A stretch of DNA of 64,000 nt from Monarcha castaneiventris obscurior. Its lineage: Eukaryota > Chordata > Aves > Passeriformes > Monarchidae. The DNA is taken from the NCBI GenBank assembly GCA_026261815.1, contig JAMPIT010000437.1, positions 5,716,001 through 5,780,000 on the forward strand. The letters are read 5' to 3'. Numbering within the stretch: position 1 is the stretch's first letter; each line of letters opens with the position of its first letter. The position numbers were made by a program, and so were the translations under genes. Positions 13,353 through 26,762 of this stretch are shown one piece after another. The notes beneath the pieces were generated by a model. It was not told where the DNA came from. It searched no databases and was given only the letters and a program-made list of their open reading frames with translations.

Positions 13353-14710
13353 CAAATTCTGTTCTTCACCTCCTGCAAAAAAAGCAAAACATCTGTTGAG
13401 CATTTGTATGAAACAGTGGCATACAGGAATTTGGCACATTCTCACCTCTGTTTGTGGTAAGCAGTTAATAAAGAAATGAAATAATGAATGATGCAGGTTG
13501 CAGCTGCAGTAATGCAGGTAGTGGTGGTAATAAGCAGGGAGCACAAATGCCTGTTTGAAGGATGAATTGGGGTTTATACCGAGCTATTGCTTTTACAGTC
13601 AAGCAGATGTCATGGGCTTGCTTTACAGGATATTATGATATATGAAACCAAAGGCTTCTGAGCAGTAAAAATTACTCCTGTCAATTCATCTTTGTGTATG
13701 GCACTTTGATATACCGTTCACAGCTTAATTATATTGTCATAGTCGAGAGATTAAAACAAAAGTCAGGTTGACTCTTGCTTAAACCTCTCTCTGAAATAAT
13801 GCTTGTAGGTGAAGGGGGAAAAAATCCATAAGATCTATATAAAATTCCATTATAATGTATTGTGCCATCAATAACAGGTTCCTTCCACCCAGTTTCACAT
13901 TGTGCAGTTAGGGAGATATTCATCAGCTATCACTCACTCCACGAGCACAAACAGCCAACACTGGACATCCACAGGGAAAAGCCAGAGAGTGGGAACTGTC
14001 CTTTGGACAAGCCTTGGAGTGCCTGGGCTGTGGAATGTGCCAAACCACACTGGAATTTAGGGCAGTGGTACCACGACAAAACACTTTGGTGCAGGTCTGT
14101 GGGTCTGATTGTGGGAAGTGTCTGATCATTCCCTCTGGGAAGGCCTGGCTGTCCATGCACTGACACAGAGACAGTCATTGGGTGGTGGCACCCAGGGCCC
14201 CTTCAGCTGCCATCTCTGACCCAGGGACAGGACGGGGTGAAGAGCTTTTCAGATCTCGAGCTGGGCTCAGTTTGTTACCAAGGAGATGTATGGTTTTTGG
14301 GCTTGCCTATTAACTGGCAAGTTACACACGACAAATAAACTCTGTAATCAAAATAAATTGCACGATGTTGTTTAGGCATGCAGCTTCTGAGGTTTAATTG
14401 TTACCAGCTACACTGATAAAAGCAAAACCCAAAGGAGAATTTTCTGTGTTCTCAGACTCTGTGTTACTCTTTGTATATTTCACCTTCATCTAATAAGTTC
14501 CTCTTGTGTGAAGCTGTTGGTTAAAATGAATTCCATATAGGTTCCTAATAGAGATCCACACAGCATCCAAAAAATCAGTGTGGTTAAAGTAGGCTGAAAT
14601 TTTTCAAGGTGTTTTGTTTGGCATATTGCTCCTGCACCTTGTGTTTCTGGATGATGCTGTAATGCATATACAAATTAAATATAATATTAATGATTACTGC
14701 CAGGTGCTGC

Positions 14711-14724
14711 AAAAAAAAAAAAAA
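14711..14724. repeat. A homopolymer (14)
   Basis: Uninterrupted A14 run, not attached to a recognisable element. Confidence 0.9.
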
Positions 14725-16547
14725 GTAATTTAAATACTAGACAAGTAAATGTAAATTGAGATGAAGGTGCTAATACAGTTTATTGCATTATTTGCTGCCC
14801 ATGTTTTATATACATTGATTCAAATGATGGGTGGAGGCATGCACTTAATTTATTTAACGACTTCCTGCAGTAGCTGTGATTTTGCCCATGGGTGGCTTTC
14901 AGAGTGGCAGCTTGGAAGGCAGAGAAAGGTTGTTTATCTTTTAACTCCAGGATGAGAAGCCAGAGGTGTGGACAGGAAGAGATGCTGATGATGCCACGTG
15001 GTGTCTGCTCAGGAAAAATGGCTAATGAGGGATTCTTTCATTGCAAGTGATCACTTTCAAACACTGTGGAATTTTTTCTGTGGGTGCAAAGGTAGGGCTG
15101 CTCCCATATTCATCTGCCTGGGGATGTGGCACATGCTGACAGCACGATTTAGATATATGTGAGCAAGTAGATTAATGAGGCATCAGGAAAAAGTTCAGAC
15201 ATACAATCTTCTGTACTTACTTTGCCACTAAAAGATTGGATTGGCTGTCATAAATTACTAATCTGAGCCTTCTAACTGTACCAATTTGGTGCTTCTGCTT
15301 TTCTCTTCACTAGTTTAATGAAATCGTGCTTGCTTGCCTCACATATTAAAGAATCTATGTAATAAAACAACAGAAAAGAAAGAAAACCATATGTGATTCC
15401 CTGGATACCTGGATGTAAAGAAATGGGTTGGAATCTGATGTTTGCAGATACTTGCTTTGCTAAAACAAATTCTTTCCATGTATGCAAAATGGTTGTATGA
15501 TTTATGTAAACACGTTTTTTTCCCAGTTTTACATGTTTGGGAAAAAAACAAATGTTTAGTATGCTATAATTTTGTAAGAATGCTGCAAAAAAAAATGGTG
15601 GAGAGCTACAAATTGTTTGTAGAGTGCATGGCACATATATATATGAGAAAATTTTAGGAAAGCCTCTGATCTAAGTCAGAAAACAAATCTTCAACATTCA
15701 AACATTTTCAACATTCTAGGAAAATGAGGATTTTCTTTTTTTCCCATGCTGAGGCCCCAGCTTCAATGAAGTCAGATCTGTGACCTGATACTTAAATGTG
15801 TAATTTGAGGCCCTTGCCCTGGGTGGAAATCCTGTTGTTATTTAGCAGTAACCTGCTGCCCCTGAGGCACAGTGTCAATTCATGTACAATGTATTTAGTG
15901 ATGTGTTCTGGGTGCACTAAATAAGAATTTGATTTTCCATTAAGGACTTGTTGAGAACAGCTATCTTTCTGAAGAGCTTTTCACATCTGTTCTTATCTCA
16001 CTATTTTAATTGTCTAGAGCTGTATCTGTGTGCCAAGATTCCTTTTTCTTTTCTGCAATAAATTCCTTTATGGTGCTGCCGAATGCTGTTGTTAATGTGG
16101 AATTTCCTGGCTTCAGTTGGTGATTCTAATGCCTTTCGGGTGAGCTTTGTCCATCTGATTGAGACTTAATAAAATTAGTAAATATCTCTATTTTAGTGTG
16201 TGGGTAATTTGCTTTTTAAAAAAGGATGAGGTGGAGTCCAATGCTGTGTAGTGATGGTTGGCATAGTAATATTGTTTCTTTAGAAAAGCATTCACTGGGC
16301 AGGAGACCAGAAGCAATAGTTTAGCTATTATTAATCTCTGGAATATTTAGGCTTCTCTTTTTGGCGTGATTTGCTAATAAGAGTGTTTCGCTTGAGTAAA
16401 CAATGTCTTCTGAAGGAAAAAATAAACAGATTTGTTTATCTGTAGCAGCTTGTTGTGATTTTTCACTTCCTTTCTCTGTTTATATTTATTATATTTTGTA
16501 TGTAATGTATAAATATTGATATCTTGGAGAATAATTTTTACAAATAA

Positions 16548-16549
<2 letters not shown>

Positions 16550-16578
<29 letters not shown>
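16550..16578. repeat. T homopolymer (29)
   Basis: The longest single-base run in the window. It creates a poly-Lys stretch in a spurious minus-strand open frame. No retroposed body is recognisable next to it. Confidence 0.95.
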
Positions 16579-17817
16579 GGCCAGGTGATATTTTGGTGCT
16601 TAGCAGAATCCTCATGCTTTCCTTTTGTATCATAAATGAACATCACAGATATACAATTTAAAAATATATTCTTTTCCCAGCAGTTAGGGGTATGGTATTC
16701 TTAAAGTAATGCAGGGAACCTGGAACTTGCCAAGATGATGAGAACACAAGTGTAGCCCTTGCTGGTGTAACTGAGTTAATGCTCCAGAGATGTCTGAAAG
16801 GTGTGTGTGTGTCTCTTCAAGGTCCTGATTCCAGTCCGTGGCCCTTGGTTTTTCCCTTGTGTATCCCACAATGACAATTCTGCCTGCCCTGGTGAAGCAC
16901 AGCTCGTGTCCCACCTTGGAAGCTTTGCCAGCTCTTGTGTGCTCCTTGGGAAGGAGGCTGAACTCGTGGGGATCTCCTTGGCACTTGTCTCAGCTCTTCC
17001 CAGGAGTGAAAAGTAACAGGCTGGAAGGATTTGGGAAGGTGGGGCATTCTGTTAGCTACAGGTGAAGGAATTTTGAGGCTAACTCAGCCTGACAGAGTGA
17101 TCTAATCTTTCTGTATTTCTCCCCATGCTACACTGATTTCTGCAGGTTTGACTAGTCCAGTGTGTGAAAATAATTTTAAATGTCTCCGTATATGTAAGTT
17201 AATAATGAAATAATTCCCTAAAATGTTTCTATTCCTATTCTATGTTGAATATTTTAAGTAGTTCCTGGTTTTAATTTTGTTTTTTAGCTGTACTTAGTAT
17301 ATGATTGTGTTGAGTTACTTGTTGAAAGTCTTATTGATTTCCTTAGAGTTCCTGCTAGTTTCTAAATGTTAGTGTTAATCTTTTTGATGGTAGGAGCTCC
17401 TTGCTCTGCAGCTCCTTAGATTTTTGTTCAGGTAAGATAAATTCCTAAAGTAATAAGAAGAGTTGATGTGTTACTGCATAAGAAATGGATTTAGTTACTT
17501 TAATGATGGATGAAGTATTTCTCCTACTGTACATGGTTTCAGCAGAAAAGATTAGAACTGGACTAAACTACAAGCCACTGCTCTTAAATATTTCTTTGGA
17601 GATAATGCAGGTTCTTGATGTTGTGGTTTATTTGATAGAGAATCTGGACTCATTCCTAAGTAGGCCCTGAAAGTTTCTTGTGAGCAAATAATCTCTCCTA
17701 ATTTCCCTTTTCTAAAGAAACTGAAAAATAATAATCTTCTCTTGGATAGAACCTGGTATTTAGCAATATTTTCAGATCTTGAGAAGAAAAATAGATTTTT
17801 GTTGTCTGCTCACACTT

Positions 17818-17885
17818 TAAAATTACTGTGCTTGTAAATTACTGTGCAATTGCTACAGTAAATTACTGCACTATAAAATACTGCT
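17818..17885 (+). repeat. Degenerate tandem repeat of an 'aaattactgtgc' unit
   Basis: Units taaaattactgtgc, ttgtaaattactgtgc, acagtaaattactgca and ataaaatactgc follow each other with variable spacers, giving about four copies. Confidence 0.8.
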
Positions 17886-20800
17886 TCTTGGTGGCTCAGG
17901 AAGATTTTTTTAGTGTACATGCCACACTTAAAAGATACTGTAACATAAATCAAATTTATTTGAAAGGTATTATTAGGTTTTGTGTACTCTGTACTGAATA
18001 GTAGTGTATCCTTAGCAGTGATTACTCATAAATCCCACAATTATTCAAAGAATAGCCACACGATTAGAGTAGCATTGACTGTGTTATCCTGTGTTATTAC
18101 AACAGTGTGGAAGCATTTTAATAATAACAAGGGATTTAATTGGTATAAAGACTTATTTGCAGAATGCTAAACACTTTGGTAAGCAAGGCATTTGAATTGT
18201 GCATTACAGGCACCCGGAGTATTATCAGCTAATTAGGAACCGAAAGGGCAAATGCAGTGTTAGCAAAGGCTGTTCGACTTCTGCACAGTTGTTTTTCACT
18301 ATTAAAATGGCTGGAACAATGGTTATAAGTTTTATGTGACTTTGAGTATGGTTTATTACCTCCTGTGAACACTTCCTAAAACACAGTTTTCAGGGAGCAG
18401 TGTGCGATTCAGTTTTGCAATGAAGGTACTGATCTACAGCTAGAAAGTAATGTGGAAGTGTTTACGTCGTAATAGAACGGCATAAATGTTTAATTTGTTT
18501 CTAGGAAAAGCTGTTTGTTTATCAGCAGATGTATTTTGTCAGGTGGTGGGAAACTATGAATTCAGGTTGACTGGTCCAGGTAAAGGAGGAGAAGCATTAA
18601 TGGGAGTCTGGTACCCTGGGGAGTTCTTCATTATTAACCTGCCAGTTTTAAATTCCATCTGTAACATACTAATCAAATGCTTGTGACAGTTTAAGCTTTA
18701 TTGTCACCTTTAAACCTCTACAGAAGAAGGATTTCCTCTGAAATCTGGCTGTTTCTTGCCTAGCTGTTAATTATGCCTAGTGACATATCCTGCTAGTTCC
18801 TCCTTCCTTTCAGGCCACTGTTGTCTGCAGACTTCTTTTGCTTCAAGGCTACAGTATTTTATCCTCTCTCTTTGCTGTTCCTCACTTTTCATTGAAATTC
18901 CTGGCAGAAATGGTGGCCCACAGAAGTATTTTATCTTTTGTTCAAACCTTTGGTTGTTTATGACCAGTCAGCTGTCAAAACCCTGTGTCTGGTGATGAGC
19001 CACAAACTTATCCTCGCTGGAGGCTGAGTTTATTTTTCTAAAGAATTAAATATGTTATCATATAGGTGTGGTGGTGTTGAAAGTAGCTAAAAATATACTA
19101 TTAATGCTTCACAGAGGAGGAAGACTGTTGCTAAGCAGACCAGGGTGGATTGTCATTTTGTGAATAAATACCTTTTTTCCTTGCCAGAGTTTGTGTGAGG
19201 CTCAGAGGTGACTGTCCTCACCCAGGGCAGCACAGGGTGACACAGAGTCCTTGTCCTCACCCTTTCAGGGGTGCAGAAGGGACACTTGTGAATGGACTGG
19301 CTGGAGAGATGTGCTCCACTCTCTACTCAGAACTTGGCTTGCTGGAGCCAGCTGCCTAAAATCAGGTTCCAGCTGTGCCCAAGGGGTGACTGTTAAGGAG
19401 TCAGAGGGGAGAGCACATCCCTTCTCCCTGCTTTCCAAACCAGATGTGGCTTTTTGGGGAAAGGCCCCAAAATCTCTCAGGGTCTGAAAAGCTGTGGGGT
19501 TGTACTGGGGCTGATGGCTGGGGTTGAAATCCTGTACTGGTTGCCTCAGTACCTGTTGTGGTGCTTGAGCCTCACATTAAAATGTGCATTTACCCTAAAT
19601 GAAGTAGATATTAATGTAACAGACCGATTTTGTCCTCCAGGATGTTTATTGCACCTTTACACCAAACAAATGAACTCCAAATGGCAGAATTCCCTCTTGC
19701 TGTGCTGCTGGCAGGTTATTTACTGGTTTGTCCAAGAGCAGTGTCAGGAGCCCCTGAATTCCCCATGCTTCACCCAAAAAACTCCTTCACCTATTGGACT
19801 GAGTTGGAATGCATAAAGTGCTTCTGGGGGGAAATATTTCACAAGTACAGCTGAAGGTAAAGGCCTGGCAGTGTGATGTTGTGAAATCACGCTGCTGGCA
19901 GACCTGGCAGGGAAAGGATCTCACCATTTAATGGTTTTTTTTGCTCTTCCAGCTGTTGGAGTGCCAGCCTTCCAGGGCATCAGGATACAATTTGCTTATC
20001 TAATATCTGTAATTAATGCGTGAGCGCAGTAGCATTGTAAAGGTGGAAAATGATGAATGACAATAAGGCATTTTATTTCAGTTACTTATTGTACTCTCCA
20101 GCCAGATTATTGTTAACCCCAGATGTTTTATGACTTTTTGATAATAGCACAGAGTGTTTTATTCTGGGTATTAGTTGGGGTTACATTTTCTAATGTAGAA
20201 ATTCATTCTGTCCTTCATTAAATAGGCTAAAATTGCACTATTTGTCAGTTTATGGTTCCAAGAGCTCTTTATTTTTTAAGAGTTGTGTAGGAGGAAATTC
20301 AGATTTATTGTCCTATATGCTGCTAGTCTGGGACAGGCACAATCTCACAGCTCAGCATAAAGCTAGAAAATAACTCCAAGACCAGTGATTTTCTCCTGTT
20401 TTGGTTGAAGAATCTATTAAATGGAAGTACATGAGAGAGTTTTAAAAGAAATTGATTTCCTTACTAACAATGTTTTTGTGCCTGAATAAGAGTTTAATCA
20501 TATTGGTGGGAAACAAAATTGATGAACCTTTAACATCAGATGGTACAGAAATAGTGATTAGAAACCATTTGCCTACAGCTTAGAAGACAAAAATTTAGAT
20601 TAAGCACAACTGAAACATTAATTTAATCTAATTCTGTTGAAGTCATGGGGAAAATCTGCTGCTGTAAAATTAATCTTACTCCTCATTTCCAGTTATGAAA
20701 AGAGTGAAATAATGTCAGTATAATTCTAGTTTAAAAGTCATCAATATACATTCTTGTCCTTTGTACCTGATGCAAGCATACCTCTCATTTAGGAAATGTC

Positions 20801-21771
20801 ATCCTCCTCCTGTCACATTGCTTGCTTTCTGCCATTTCTTATCAACAAAACTGTCTAGATTTAGCTTCCCAAAGCCAACAAAGTGAGATCCCAGCAGTCA
20901 GAAGCCTGCTTAGAAGAGGATTTTTTAAAAAGACAAAAAAGGTATCTCAGCTGCTCTATGACTTGAGCAGGAAAGCAGCCGTGGCCTTGGAGCTGTTTCC
21001 TGAAAGAAATGCCAAAAAAAAGGAGCTCAGTTTCTGCACGGGTGTTTTGCTTTCCAGCCAGGATTCAGCTCTGGGCGTACATAGAGTTTGGACTTGAGTC
21101 AGGTTGCCTTTTCCCCCTTGTCCCTTTCCCACTGATCTCCATAAACCATGGCTAAAGGAATCATTTGGGGAGTATGTCTCCTCTGCTGGTGCTCCTGTGC
21201 GTTGTACAACTACCTCAGTACTCACTGTTCTGTTAAAGGAAGTGCTTTGGGGTTTTGCTGGGGGGTTTATTTTGAGAGGTTCTTGCCCATTGAATCAAGC
21301 ACTTACTGGATAGGAAGGGCACTCTCATTTAATAAAGAATTCATTTCTAATTCTGTTCCTGGCTTCCGAAAGCAACAACAAATTAATTAATTCAGTCTTT
21401 GAACTCAAATTCTGTTACTGCCTCCTTCACTCTGCAGTGCCAAAATGGGAACTGTTGGCTCACAGGTTCCAACAGTGTCCTTCCCAAGCTGTTTAGAGGC
21501 ACCCTAACTGAGCTTGGCCACTAATTAGTGACCTTTCCTAGGAGAGGTCCAAGGAGATGTGGTGCCTGATAAGCCCACCAAGCTGAATTTAGTACCAGAA
21601 AGACCAAATACCACAGTTAAATCTTTGTACTTCTCTCTTCTGTCAGCACCAGGGATCAGGCTGGTTGGTTGATCCCTCTTCCCTACTTATAATTAGTTAT
21701 AATCTATAATTAGAGCAATAAACTGCTTCCATTTAGGCCAGATTGACTGAGGTAGGTGGGTATTTCTCTTC

Positions 21772-21833
21772 TGTTTCAGCTCCCCACTTCCAGTCCCAGT
21801 TCTGTTTCAACTCTCCACGGCCAGTCCCAGTTC
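21772..21833 (+). repeat. 31-base tandem duplication, two copies
   Basis: Both copies start tgtttca and end ccagtcccagttc (21772-21802 and 21803-21833). They differ at only a few positions in the middle. Same length and direct abutment indicate a simple local duplication. Confidence 0.88.
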
Positions 21834-23206
21834 AGCAGCATCCTGCTTGTGTGCATCTGGGCTGAGCCTCCTGCAGTCGTTACCAGAATTGCTGATTTGC
21901 TGAGAAAAACATCATCTACTGGGGTTTTAGAAACTTCATCATTTAACTGTGTCATCCTTCTAACACCTAATTTTGTATTCATTTAGGAGGGTGTTTTGGG
22001 GTAGGCTGAAGTATTGCCACGGAGCCTTAACATTTAAGAGGTCCTGTTAGTGATAGCTTAGTGACAGATGTGGCAACAGCTGGAGTGTCACCTTACGTTA
22101 GATACAAGGCCACGAAGTCTTGGTGTAGCCTCTCAAAGAACTGTCCATTGTCTGTAGAGGACAGTTCTGGTGCTGTAGGAAGGAGGTTCTGACTGTGTGA
22201 TTCAGCCCTTATTTGCTTAAGGACCTGAGGAGCAATCCCTGAGGTGGGCAGAGTGTGGTGGGTTATAAACACCCCCAGCCCCGAGGCCTGCTGGGTTCCT
22301 GTGGGCTTGCAGGACAAAGGAACTGCCCGTGTCTGCACAAACGAGAAGTTTGACTTGGCTGAAGTGTGAGAGGTCTTTGCTGACACCCTGTGCTTGGTTA
22401 CCTTGAGTTCCAGGAGCCCAGGCCAGGTGCCTGGGGAGCTGCCATGGCTCAGGTGCTGTGGGTGACACCCGAGTCTGTGACAGCTCTATCACGTATCACA
22501 GGTCTGGCAGCGCTGCCTCGGTGTCTTCATTAGCGGCTGCAGGGCGTGCTGCAGTGCCAGCCTGTGACTTCTGAAGGTCACACTTGGGAAAGGTTGTTAT
22601 GCCTACGTTCACAGATGCTATTACAAGTAAAATCCAAGCAACGTGAGCGGTTTCAGCAGTGCTGGCATTTCACAGAGTCAGTGCTGTGGCGTTTGTGTGG
22701 AAGCTGCATGGCAGCAGCAGTGGTGCCAGGCAGTAATGCAGCTCTGAGATGTGCTGTAGCTCGCTAATACCAAGGCTTTCTGTTGATGACATCTATTATC
22801 CTGTGATCATCATCCTCTTTGTTATGTATCTGGTTTGGTGCTTTGGAGATGTAAATCCATGGAGGACTTGCTGTCTGAAAAAGCTGTGCCACAGAATGCT
22901 GCCAGCTAACTTACCCAAATGGATGCTTTTCTTTTTTTTGAGATACATTTTTTAACATAAAACAAATATATTGCTTATAATAGAGCAGTGCAGTTATTCA
23001 TCGGTGGATTGCATTTATTACATAATTCCTTCAAAAGGAAACCAATTATTTGATTGTTCTCACCTACCAAAAAAATATCAATTAGCATGCCAGACTAATT
23101 AATCTTCTAAAAGGTAACAATCAAATACAACACATTTCCTCCCATAGGAAGACAGTACTTCTAAAGGTCACCATTTAGCTGTGCACCTCCTTTTATTGCA
23201 CTTTCT

Positions 23207-23238
23207 CAAAAAAAAAAAAGGGGGGGGGAAGGAGGGGG
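23207..23238 (+). repeat. Polypurine tract with a G9 run
   Basis: About 13 A, then G9, then aaggaggggg: an unbroken purine run of about 30 bases. Confidence 0.9.
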
Positions 23239-25123
23239 TTGAATGATGAGAACTCAGTTCTCTCTAATGCTTAATAAACTTAACCTTTATCATGGTATTG
23301 AACTTGATGATCCTGCATGAAAGAGGAGTGCATGCTGCTTTAGAGGCATTTGTGCTGACTGTTAGTTAATCATTTTTATTTGCTTTATGGATACGACATG
23401 GAATATTTATTAAAATTCTTCAGAGCATAGTAAATATGAAGAGAGGTTAAAGCAGCAGAGGAAGAAGGATGGTTCCTCTGAGAAGAGGGGTATGTGAGTA
23501 CCAGTGACTGTAGGGGATGCATGGTGACTACAAAAAGATCTCCTCCTGAGCAGTCATCCTGCTGTCTGATTCTGGACATAACTTCTTGAGGTGCAGATAG
23601 TGCAAAATACGTGATTTATACAATTTTTTTCACCTAGGTTTCTCCACTGTAATAAATGGTTAAAGAAATTTGTCGTAACTGAAAAGAAATAGTGAATATT
23701 TTCTGCTCGTATGGTCCTATTAGAAAGTGTGTGCGAAAACAATCATTTTGAAAAGGAAAAAAAGGAATAAAAATATAATACTTTGCATAGGGGTATTCTG
23801 AAAGCCCATCAAATTCAAAGCTTTCAAATTTCATCTCTGATCAGGCATCTTTTATGGTAAGGAGTTAAGTATCTTTTCTCAAGTAGGCTATAATTCTTCA
23901 TCATACATGGTATGCTAAGTTGCTTTAGGAGGTAACTAGAGAATGAATTTTTTTTATTGCTGATCCCGAAGTAGTGCCCAGAAATTCATAGGTTCCATAA
24001 GCGTTTCTAAAGATCCATTAAAATCATCCTAACCATGATGGATGGCAGGATGCTCTGTTTTACGTCATGCTCCTCATCTGTACTAAAATTAAGCTCTCGT
24101 TTCCTTAATTGAATATTAAATTTATTTTATTCCTCGGTAGACTAGACTTTTAGCACGTATAAATCTCACTTTTATTTGCAACAGGTGCTAATCTCGCTCA
24201 AAATACACACCCTTACTGTGGTTCTTTTCCCAAGGGATTTAAGCACCTTTGCCACATGGTGCTGATTGTGCCATAAATAGGATCTCTGTAGATTGAACTG
24301 AAATGTAAAAAACCTGAGTTCCTGCTGGCAGGTTGGCTGTGGGATGGTGCTGTCTGTGCAACATGAGGGGTTAGGGTTCTGCAGACAGTTCCTCATGGCT
24401 GGACCATCACTTGGAACGGAGAAGAATATAAAAAATGTGAAACAACTTTTTTCTCATCTCTTGCTTGTGTGTTTTTCTCAGAGAAGGCAAAGCCAAGTGC
24501 TGCTCAGAAAGCAGAGAGAAGGCACGGGAGGTGACAAATATGTTTCCCAGGCAGGGATGGAAATAGGACATGAGAAAGATAATGAATCCCCTACAATTTT
24601 GTGCTTTTTCTGTTCTGCCTCTGGTTTCAGATCAATTTTTATCTTTTTCCCAACTTGTTTTTCTTTTCCATGATGCTGGTAAGTGTAGCAATCAACATTC
24701 TAGATCAAGAATGTCTGTTCACTTCCTCGGGGATCCATGCCAGCATCACTATTTTTGGTCTGCTTGGGCTGGGAAGTGAGGGCAGGGCTGGTGCCAGCAG
24801 TGAAGAGGAGCCCTTTGTCCCCTCAGCTGTGCAGCAAAGCCAGATGCTGCACCAAGAGCTGAAATGGCTCCCACCAGCAGCTCTTTGAAGACGCCCCACC
24901 TCTGAAGTTGTTTCAGGGATGTCAATCATTTGTAATATTTGACTTGCTTGTCAGTCAGTGCCAGCCTTCCCTGAAAATGTGATGTGGGGCTGGAAAGGCT
25001 CCTTCACATTAAAGCCTCTTTAGTCACTGACAGTTTTGGTACAGAAAACATCCATCAGAGTCACTAGTGGGAGGAAGCTGTGCTGTCTCTGTCAAATTCC
25101 AGTGCTCCTGATTAGTGGATTTC

Positions 25124-25139
25124 GTTGTTGTTGTTGTTG
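25124..25139 (+). repeat. GTT microsatellite (5 units)
   Basis: Five GTT units in a row; encodes poly-Thr in a spurious minus-strand frame. Confidence 0.9.
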
Positions 25140-26140
25140 CTGTGTTGGTATACTCCCCCAGGAAACCCACAGGATCACTTGTCTGACACTGTGTTGGCTT
25201 CCAGGGACATAATGTATGGTTTATTCCCAAAGCTGCAAAACCTGATGTTTGCTCTCCAGGAACAGCAAGTGTCCTCAGAAGTCAGAAAGCTGCTTTCGGG
25301 CTGAGTTTATTTCCCTGAGAAATATACGTACAAAACTTTTTGCTACCTTGTGTGCACCTTTATAGATGAAGTGAAGTGTGCTGGCAATCGCTGCTTTAAT
25401 TTTTGTGTGGGCAGCTGTTACATTTATGTAAGTATTACTCCTTTGGAGAAATTGCTAGGAGATATAAAAGTTTAAGTTCTCTGCTGGAACATAATTCTGG
25501 CTTTCACAAAAGCATCTCCCAGCCCATCAGTGTGCTTGGCCTGCCACATGCTTGAGCCTGTCTTGTGCTCCTCTTACAACTCCAACTCTTCTGCAGCCAC
25601 CAGCTGACAGCAAGGAGTCGATTACTAACAGAATAAATTTAAAATAAAACCAAAATGCAAAGCCTCCATCAACTGGGCCTTTTCCTAGAAACCAGGGAGA
25701 TTAAATGGTAATGACTGTCTTCAGTGAGGTCATCTGTTAAATCCCAAACAACCTGCTAAAAAAAAACTTAGTGTTTCTGGCCAGAGGGATAAAAGGAAAC
25801 ATGGAAATGTCTCAGTTTGGGATATTTGAATGTGAGCAAGACTGCCAGCCCTGAGGAGTGTCCTGTGGCTATGAGGGACTGCCTGAGGTAGCCACCAACT
25901 CTCCTGCTCTGAGAAAACTCCTTTTTTTGTAGTTTGGAGCCTGTTTGATGGGTTATAATTGCTCTGTGTCCTGCCCGGGTGCTGGGAAAGGGCTTCTCCA
26001 GTGGCACAGCTCAGGGCTGCTGCCCTACAAGGTTGGTCTGGATTCCCCATATAGATGTGCTGGGAGCTGCTGAGACCCTCTCCTTGTGCCTCAGTCTGCC
26101 ATTCCTTGCTCTGGGCAGCAAATCCCCCCTTCTGAGACTC

Positions 26141-26240
26141 AAAGAAAGAAAGAAAACAACCCTCCTCACCAAAAACCCACCAAACCAAACAAAAATAATA
26201 ATTAAAAACCAAAACAAAATCAACCAAACCAAAAGCAGCA
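26141..26240 (+). repeat. AAAG repeat followed by an A/C-rich low-complexity tract
   Basis: aaagaaagaaagaaaac leads into about 85 bases made almost only of A and C with a few T (caaaccaaac, aaaaccaaaacaaaatc). No element body is recognisable on either side. Confidence 0.8.
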
Positions 26241-26424
26241 CAAACTCACCATTTCCAAAGCAGTGGGAGAGCCTTACAGAGTCCCAGTTTCCACCATTCC
26301 ACTTCTTTATATGCTGAAGAGACTTTTTAAGGACACAGTAGACTGTTCTCACTGTACAGCACTCCTGTAGCACTGCCCAGCTCCCTTGGATGTTTTGGAA
26401 ATTTTCCAGATAATTTCCAGAAAT

Positions 26425-26762
26425 TGTGGGGGACCTTATTACTCTCTATAACTTCTGAAAGGAGATTGTTGGGGGTTGGTCTCCTCTCACAGGTAACAAG
26501 TGGTGGGGCCAGAGGAAATGGCCTCAAGTTGCAGCAGGGGAGGTTTAGGTTGGATATTAGGAAACTTTCTTCACAAAAGAGGTTGTCAGGCACTGGAACA
26601 GGTCAGTCTGGGGAAGTGGTGGAATCACTGTTCCTGGAAGTGTTCAAAAGGGGTGTGGATGTGGCACCTGGGGATGTTTCAGTGTTGGTTTAATGGTTGG
26701 ACTTGATGATCTTCGAGTTCTTTTCTTGGAGTTCTTAATGATTGTATGGCCCATGATTCTAT
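26425..26762 (+). mobile_element. CR1 LINE, about 340-base 3' copy
   Basis: Collinear with the avian CR1 3' region: 'ggggaccttattactctc', 'ggttggtctcctctcacagg', 'tttaggttggatattagg', 'ggcactggaacaggt', 'ggttggacttgatgatctt', ending in ccatgattctat. It is one of the best-preserved copies here. The three overlapping open frames in it, on both strands, are not genes; this part of CR1 is 3' untranslated. Confidence 0.93.

Larger units (their letters stand above)
13353..26424 (+). other. Presumed NAALADL2 intron, segment 2
   Basis: Unique AT-rich sequence with G+C-richer patches at about 13.9-14.3, 16.8-17.05, 19.2-19.5, 22.1-22.6 and 24.75-24.9 kb. These give overlapping open frames on both strands and no recognisable protein. 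Small repeats are listed separately (T run at 16.55 kb, degenerate repeat at 17.82 kb, 31-base duplication at 21.77 kb, purine tract at 23.2 kb, GTT repeat at 25.12 kb, A/C-rich tract at 26.14 kb). Confidence 0.55.

Noticed and set aside
25730..26227. 165-codon minus-strand open frame
   Set aside because: Part of it is translated A/C low-complexity sequence and other frames over the same span are also open. No recognisable domain.
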